A stretch of 64,000 nucleotides of DNA, taken from Sphingobium subterraneum. Lineage in GTDB: Bacteria > Pseudomonadota > Alphaproteobacteria > Sphingomonadales > Sphingomonadaceae. The stretch covers positions 744,001 through 808,000 of the forward strand of contig NZ_JACIJP010000001.1 in NCBI RefSeq assembly GCF_014199435.1. The letters are read 5' to 3'. Shown one piece after another: positions 59,189-64,000 of the stretch (position 1 is its first letter; each line of letters begins with the position of its first letter). Position numbers and translations under genes: made by a program. The notes under the pieces were generated by a model. The model searched no databases. It was not told the origin of the DNA and saw only the letters and a program-made list of their open reading frames with translations.

Positions 59189-60952
59189 TCAATCCAGCGG
59201 CTCCACCTTTATAACCGATGCACCGTGATTACTGCCCACCCAAAACACCGGGCGGGGGCCATGGTTGTCCACAAATACACGCCGGACGTTTGTTGTGAGC
59301 GGTAACTGATATTCGGTGAACGAACCTGTCTTGGGATCCAGTCTAATCACGCGATCCGCCTGATACCCGGCCGTCCAGGCATATCCGTTTTTATCGAGCG
59401 CAACATCATAGGGATTGGTGAAGGGCCGGGGCATTTTCCATTCCGACATCTTGCCGGTCCTGGTGTCGAGCATAGCGATGCGATCGGCGTTGAATTGCGC
59501 AAACCACAGCCGGTCCTGACTGTCCATCGAGCCGCGACGCGGCATCGAAAACGGAAGCTTGGTGGGGTATTCCGTAATATTGCCGGTTTTGGCATCGATC
59601 CGAAACACACTGCGCCCAAAGAAATCAAGGATGTAACAGTTGTTTTTCGAGTCCGATATCAGGCCATACACAAGATGCGATGCGCCATTTGACTTAACCG
59701 AGGGAACGCCTGTGCCCGCCACCGGGGGCCCGGAGCTTTCTCCCGCTCCTGGCATGAATTTGAACGCCGCGAGTTCATCTGGTCGCGCCTGGGTATTTTT
59801 GAACGGGTAGAAAGTTTCCCATCGTTCCGTTTTAAGGTCGAGACGCGCCACCGTATTACCGCCCGTCATCGTCCAAATCTTGCCATCAACAGCATGGTTC
59901 AGCGTGGAAAATTGGGACAATTGTGTGGATGGCGTATGCAGATTCTTGGGCAAGGCAAAGATCTTGAACTTCTCCGTCTTGGGATTGAACATCCCGATTG
60001 CGGCCTGATGATGCATAGCGACCCAGATCGTCCCCTCCGAGTCCGCCTCTACTCCCAAATTGCCCTTGGGCTGTTCCGGATGAACAACCGGAATAGGATA
60101 TTCTTTCACAGCGCCGGTCTTGGGATCCAGCCTGCCGAGGAACTGCCTTCCAAAGTCGGCGTACCACGCAATACCGTCGGGATCGGTGACCACATCATGG
60201 GGCTGAGACATGGGCCGGGGCAGATCATATTGGGTGATGATGACGCGGGTGCCGGCTCCCTTGATGCGCGGTAAGGTCTTGAGCGGAAATGACCATTTGC
60301 CGTCTTTGCTGCTGCTCAGGTTGATGCTGCTTACATATTTGGCGATTTCCGCAACGCGCGCGGGATCGACAGGGCGAGGTTTTACCAGCGGCTGTGGGTC
60401 TCCCGGCTGGCTCTGATGGGTGTAGCTACCCAGCATGCGTGTAATGAGCGGCTCGAACTCCGCCTGGGAATGCATCGACATGAGCGGCAAATCGAGTGAG
60501 TGGCAAACCGAGCAATTCAACAGCAGGGATTTCTGTTCCTGCGTCCCCGGCACGCTGATCAGCCAGTCGGCGGCGGACATGCGGGCAGAAGGGTCCGCCA
60601 TTCGTGTCGGGTTGAGATCGACCTTGACGGACTTGCCACTGACGATCTCCGTCCCGGAAGCGGAGGGCAGATCATAACCGCCCGCGCGGATCGTCAACGT
60701 ATAGTGTCCGGGGGAAAGTCGATCAGCCGGGAAAGAATATACGCCCTTGTCGTTACTAACAACGGATACGGCTATTGTGGATCCGTCCTTCTTGGCGCTG
60801 ACCACCACGCCTTCCATAACGCCTTCATCCGCCGACCGAACGGTGCCTTCGAGCGCTGCCGCCGTATCGGGGCCGCCTGGCTGCCCGCATGCGTTTAGCA
60901 GAATGAGTGAGGCTAAGCCTACGGAACGAAGAAGCACTGCGCGCTGAAACAT
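59189..60952 (-). CDS. Lipoprotein with carboxypeptidase-regulatory-like domain, CxxCH motif and Vgb-like beta-propeller
   Basis: A 587-residue predicted lipoprotein (lipobox LLNAC, Cys22). Three parts follow: a carboxypeptidase-regulatory-like beta domain (about 35-115), a segment with a cytochrome-c-type haem motif CSVCH (Cys147-Cys150-His151), and a C-terminal six- or seven-bladed propeller similar to virginiamycin B lyase (Vgb) and streptogramin lyases (repeated GRLDPKTG, MFNPKTEKF, RLDLKTERW units). ATG 60952 has GGAG 6 bases upstream. It ends a leftward group that begins with a TonB receptor and an M24-family gene. Periplasmic function unknown; a redox or cleavage role on an imported compound is possible. 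Confidence 0.78.
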   Translation of the reverse strand: MFQRAVLLRSVGLASLILLNACGQPGGPDTAAALEGTVRSADEGVMEGVVVSAKKDGSTIAVSVVSNDKGVYSFPADRLSPGHYTLTIRAGGYDLPSASGTEIVSGKSVKVDLNPTRMADPSARMSAADWLISVPGTQEQKSLLLNCSVCHSLDLPLMSMHSQAEFEPLITRMLGSYTHQSQPGDPQPLVKPRPVDPARVAEIAKYVSSINLSSSKDGKWSFPLKTLPRIKGAGTRVIITQYDLPRPMSQPHDVVTDPDGIAWYADFGRQFLGRLDPKTGAVKEYPIPVVHPEQPKGNLGVEADSEGTIWVAMHHQAAIGMFNPKTEKFKIFALPKNLHTPSTQLSQFSTLNHAVDGKIWTMTGGNTVARLDLKTERWETFYPFKNTQARPDELAAFKFMPGAGESSGPPVAGTGVPSVKSNGASHLVYGLISDSKNNCYILDFFGRSVFRIDAKTGNITEYPTKLPFSMPRRGSMDSQDRLWFAQFNADRIAMLDTRTGKMSEWKMPRPFTNPYDVALDKNGYAWTAGYQADRVIRLDPKTGSFTEYQLPLTTNVRRVFVDNHGPRPVFWVGSNHGASVIKVEPLD

Positions 60953-61075
60953 ATCTATCTCCACCGTTTATTTCGCGTAGATGGCGCCTGACCGAACCAC
61001 TCGGCGCACTGCGTGGAAAAGTCTCAAAAATCGTAAGATCCGAATGCCCCGGAAACGCCTTGAGCTGGCCCTGCA

Positions 61076-62329
61076 TCAGACATGGTGCAGCTCCTTTGCG
61101 AGAAAATTCAGTTCCCGGCAGCCTGCCTTCGTCACGACGACAGTGCCGCCCACATTCACCCTCTGCCGACCGATCACGCAATTGGGCTGAAGAGCAAACA
61201 CCATTCCCTCGCCGACCTCCAATTGAGGCCGGACACTCGGGTTTCGCGCGATTCCCGGATATTCAGCCAGGTCATCAATTCTGACCGCCGGTCCATATTC
61301 GCCGATCGCGACGTTAGGCAGCGTGTGCACATTTGGGGTCAGGTTCCAGCCCCCCGCATCCTGCTGCGGACGATTGATCGCTTCCACAACGTCACCGAAC
61401 TTCACACCGGGCCGGAGCAGCGTAAGCCCGGCCTCGTACGACTGGATTGCAACGGCCGCCGCTTTCAGCGTGTCGGGCCGAACATCGCCCACCGCTATGG
61501 TCAGCTGCTGCTGTGTTTCGTAGTGACCATAAGACGGAAACAATTCGAGCATGACCATGTCGCCGCTCTCAATCGTGCGGGGTGGTCCCGGCCGATATTG
61601 ATGGCGTGGAGGCCCCCATCCGATCGAATCCTTGCCGGATACGATGATGTTCCACCAGTTGTGAGCCCCGTGCGCCATACATGCGGCCACAACTGCCGCA
61701 TAAATATCGGCCTCGGTAGCTCCGGGGCGTACCACGTCGATCGCGGCAGCACACATATCCTCGCCAGCACGCGCGGAATGCTCAACGAATTGAAGCTCCT
61801 CATCGCTCATAGAGAGCATGATTTTGAGGAACGGCTCCCAGACGGGAACGAATGTCGTATCCGGCAACTCAGCTTGCAAACCGGCATATATGCCGTAGGG
61901 CACCCAGCCCACCGGGTAGAATGGACCCGATGGCTCCAGTCCAAAAACCCCGATCTTCGCGCCCGCCAGACCAAGTTCCCTTATTGTTTCAGCCAGCCGG
62001 GCCGAATGTAGACCCAATCTGAACTGGTCGGGGTTTAGCCAGCTTTCCTCTCCGCGCCGCACCGCTTCCATATGGTCCGTGACAGAGTTTGGCCCCCAAA
62101 CATGGGAGATCGGATTGCCATCAAGAGGAAAAATCACGGTCGCACCAGCGCGCTCGCCGGTCAGATAGACGTCAGGAGAAAACTGCGGAGTGCCGCTCGC
62201 ATCCCGCTCTCCAAAAGCAATCAACCCATCGATATTCTGCTGAAGCATGAAAGCGCGCGTTGCCGCCCACCTCCTGTCTCGCTCCACAGAAGACAGGCGG
62301 GGGAAAGATGGCGTTTGCGCTCGTGTCAT
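61076..62329 (-). CDS. M24-family (Xaa-Pro peptidase/creatinase fold) protein with degenerate metal site
   Basis: A 417-residue protein with the two-domain creatinase/prolidase layout: an N-terminal domain from about 15 to 165 and a C-terminal pita-bread domain. At the metal-ligand positions the usual Asp/Asp/His/Glu/Glu set is broken. The first-Asp region reads MLELFPSYGHYETQQQ, the first Glu region reads FALQPN, and the final Glu region reads NVGGTVV. It may therefore be metal-free like creatinase, or inactive. It lies between a TonB receptor gene and the Vgb-like lipoprotein gene, all leftward. Confidence 0.8.
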   Translation of the reverse strand: MTRAQTPSFPRLSSVERDRRWAATRAFMLQQNIDGLIAFGERDASGTPQFSPDVYLTGERAGATVIFPLDGNPISHVWGPNSVTDHMEAVRRGEESWLNPDQFRLGLHSARLAETIRELGLAGAKIGVFGLEPSGPFYPVGWVPYGIYAGLQAELPDTTFVPVWEPFLKIMLSMSDEELQFVEHSARAGEDMCAAAIDVVRPGATEADIYAAVVAACMAHGAHNWWNIIVSGKDSIGWGPPRHQYRPGPPRTIESGDMVMLELFPSYGHYETQQQLTIAVGDVRPDTLKAAAVAIQSYEAGLTLLRPGVKFGDVVEAINRPQQDAGGWNLTPNVHTLPNVAIGEYGPAVRIDDLAEYPGIARNPSVRPQLEVGEGMVFALQPNCVIGRQRVNVGGTVVVTKAGCRELNFLAKELHHV

Positions 62330-62463
62330 ATCAATTCCTGCTCGACGGCATCATGGCGCGACAGTGGTACGTATCACGATCCCGATATAGCATCCGAGTC
62401 CAGTTGATGAGGCGGAGCAGCTTTCACGCCGCCCCGCCCATCGCCCAGGGAGGCCTTACGTGG

Positions 62464-64000
62464 TTATTCCCCCCACGAAGCCGTGAAACGCACGCCGAAC
62501 GTCCGAGGCAACTCAGACTTGCCCGTCCCTCTCAACGCGGGATTGGGGTTGGGCGTAAGCGTCCCGAAAACACCGGTATTCGCCACATTGTTGACATACG
62601 CCTGAATGCTCCAGGCCTTGCTCGCCGGGGTATAGGTTAAAGACGCATCTCCTTTGAAAAAGGGACGCTGAAATGTGCCGAAGGTGTTGGTGTAATCACC
62701 CCAATAGCCACTGTTATAATTGCCTGAAACCTCTGCGAGAAGGACGCCACTGTCGCCAATATCGAAGCCCTGCTGGATGCCGCCCTGGATATTGATCTTC
62801 GGCGCATTCGCCATCCTGTTGCCAGAATAATTATAGCCCGGCCCGCGGAACTCCTTGTGGATCGCGCTCTCCGCGACGACCCCGGCATTGATCGAGGTAT
62901 GCTCATTCAGATGCAGACGGACGGTGAGATCGGTGCCGTAAATCCGGGACTTCCGGGCGTTGAACACCGTGGATGTGCCAGTCGACGAATTGAAGCTGAA
63001 CGCCTGAAACGCAGTGTAGTCGTAATAAAAGAACTCGTTGTTGATTTCCAACCGGTTGTCGAACAATCGGGATTTAAACCCGCCGGTATAGGACATGAGT
63101 TTCGATTGCCTGATCTTGACCGTCGGGGTTCCACTGTTCGAGTCATAGCCAAAAGGAATGTAGCCCGTCTGAACAGCAGCGTAGAGCATAATCCTCGAGG
63201 TCAGATCATAATCCAGTCCAACCTTCCAGTCAGGCCGGGTCTGCTTCTCGTGAAAGGCGAACGCACCCTTACCGCCCAGGCCCGTTGCCGATATCTTGTC
63301 CACGGAAATCCGGCCGCCCGCTGTAAATCGCAGCTGGTCAGTCAGAGAATAGATCCCCTGTGCGAATGCACTGTAGCTCACATTCACCTGAGACGTTCTG
63401 TTTGCCGGGAAAGTTAGGTAGCCCCCAGGCGTGGCAGCTTCAAAATCAACCAGGTAATTTGTTTTGTTGCGCAGCCAGAACAGACCGGCGCTGAGTTTCA
63501 GATTGCCAATATCCTGGTTGTAACGAAGCTCCTGCGAGAGTTGCTTTTCCCGATCATGCACCAGGAGCAAGTTGTAACCGGCAATATAGAAATTATACTT
63601 GCTGTTCACCCGAACATAGCCCGGAATATAGGTGATCGTGCCATCGCCCACGCGCAAATCGATGTTTGCGCCCACCACATATGTCCGGTAATCCTGATAG
63701 GTATCCCTGTCGGTAATCGTGAGCCCGGTCGGTCCCACTGCCGGAACAGCCCAGGGATCCGACTGAATGGGACGGAGATAGACCGTAGCAACCGATCCCG
63801 GATCTCCGGTGGTCCGAGATCCGCTCGCGAAAAACAAGGCCGTCAGGTCTTCAGTCGGACGCGCGAGAAGAGAGACACGTCCCTGAATTCTCTTCAGATC
63901 GTCAAGACCACGATCCTGATAAGCGCCATGTTCATTGTAGCTGCCCGCCAGTCGCAACGCGATCTTGTCGGATGCCTTGAAATTTTGGTCGGCATTGAAC
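62464..64000 (-). CDS. TonB-dependent receptor, C-terminal part (cut by window end)
   Basis: The visible 512 codons are the beta-barrel part of a TonB-dependent receptor: alternating aromatic and polar strands (for example YIPGYVRVNSKYNFYIAGYN, GYIPFGYDSNSG, YNSGYWGDY) ending in RTFGVRFTASWGE. The frame stays open past base 64000 (reading ...ADQNFKASDKIALRLAG at the edge), so signal peptide and plug lie outside. It is upstream of the M24-like and Vgb-like genes in the same direction and probably imports the compound they act on. Confidence 0.88.
   Translation of the reverse strand, partial: FNADQNFKASDKIALRLAGSYNEHGAYQDRGLDDLKRIQGRVSLLARPTEDLTALFFASGSRTTGDPGSVATVYLRPIQSDPWAVPAVGPTGLTITDRDTYQDYRTYVVGANIDLRVGDGTITYIPGYVRVNSKYNFYIAGYNLLLVHDREKQLSQELRYNQDIGNLKLSAGLFWLRNKTNYLVDFEAATPGGYLTFPANRTSQVNVSYSAFAQGIYSLTDQLRFTAGGRISVDKISATGLGGKGAFAFHEKQTRPDWKVGLDYDLTSRIMLYAAVQTGYIPFGYDSNSGTPTVKIRQSKLMSYTGGFKSRLFDNRLEINNEFFYYDYTAFQAFSFNSSTGTSTVFNARKSRIYGTDLTVRLHLNEHTSINAGVVAESAIHKEFRGPGYNYSGNRMANAPKINIQGGIQQGFDIGDSGVLLAEVSGNYNSGYWGDYTNTFGTFQRPFFKGDASLTYTPASKAWSIQAYVNNVANTGVFGTLTPNPNPALRGTGKSELPRTFGVRFTASWGE

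Overview
The window looks like chromosomal DNA of a high-GC alphaproteobacterium, most likely a sphingomonad (Sphingomonas, Sphingobium or Novosphingobium type). This is inferred from the C4-pathway 5-aminolevulinate synthase, TonB-dependent receptors set inside catabolic clusters, many GTG and TTG starts behind strong Shine-Dalgarno sequences, and a sequence matching the alphaproteobacterial EcfG stress promoter (GGAAC-N17-CGTT). No rRNA gene or complete mobile element is visible.

Region 1 (1-18175) is catabolic. A leftward operon (SDR, alpha/beta hydrolase, IlvD/EDD dehydratase, acetoacetate-decarboxylase-like protein, SMR-like membrane protein) diverges from a LysR regulator. A second leftward operon encodes a TonB receptor, two luciferase-like (LLM) flavin monooxygenases and a metallo-beta-lactamase-fold hydrolase. 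A 44-bp block with the same internal spacing and 38/44 identical bases lies upstream of both operons, so they probably form one regulon. A LacI regulator then precedes a histidinol-dehydrogenase-like enzyme and an SDR, with a perfect 18-bp palindrome next to the ribosome binding site. A free-methionine-sulfoxide reductase and a ScoAB-type CoA transferase with its own LysR regulator close the region.

Region 2 (18207-48427) is the most striking part. A single 20.9-kb gene encodes a 6,968-residue RTX protein with about 74 repeats of roughly 87 residues. It is preceded in the same direction by genes for a TolC-like outer-membrane protein, two PilZ proteins, a MotA/ExbB-like and a MotB/OmpA-like protein, and a type I secretion ABC transporter. 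An HlyD-type adaptor gene diverges from the transporter. The layout recalls the Salmonella SPI-4 Sii system (giant adhesin, type I secretion and the SiiA/SiiB proton channel), but with an RTX substrate and PilZ (cyclic-di-GMP) proteins. I propose that it is a proton-channel-assisted, c-di-GMP-responsive giant adhesin exporter.

Region 3 (48475-58838) is housekeeping: glutamate racemase, ALA synthase, an exported nuclease, a secreted Ala-rich protein behind the EcfG-type promoter, a carboxyspermidine/carboxynorspermidine polyamine cluster with an ornithine/lysine decarboxylase, a MAPEG protein, a Lon-N-domain protein, a thioredoxin-TPR protein and tRNA-Gly(GCC).

Region 4 (58839-64000) follows the tRNA and looks lower in GC. 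It holds a lipoprotein with a Vgb-like propeller and a CxxCH motif, a degenerate M24-family protein and a TonB receptor cut by the window end. It may be an accessory segment next to the tRNA.
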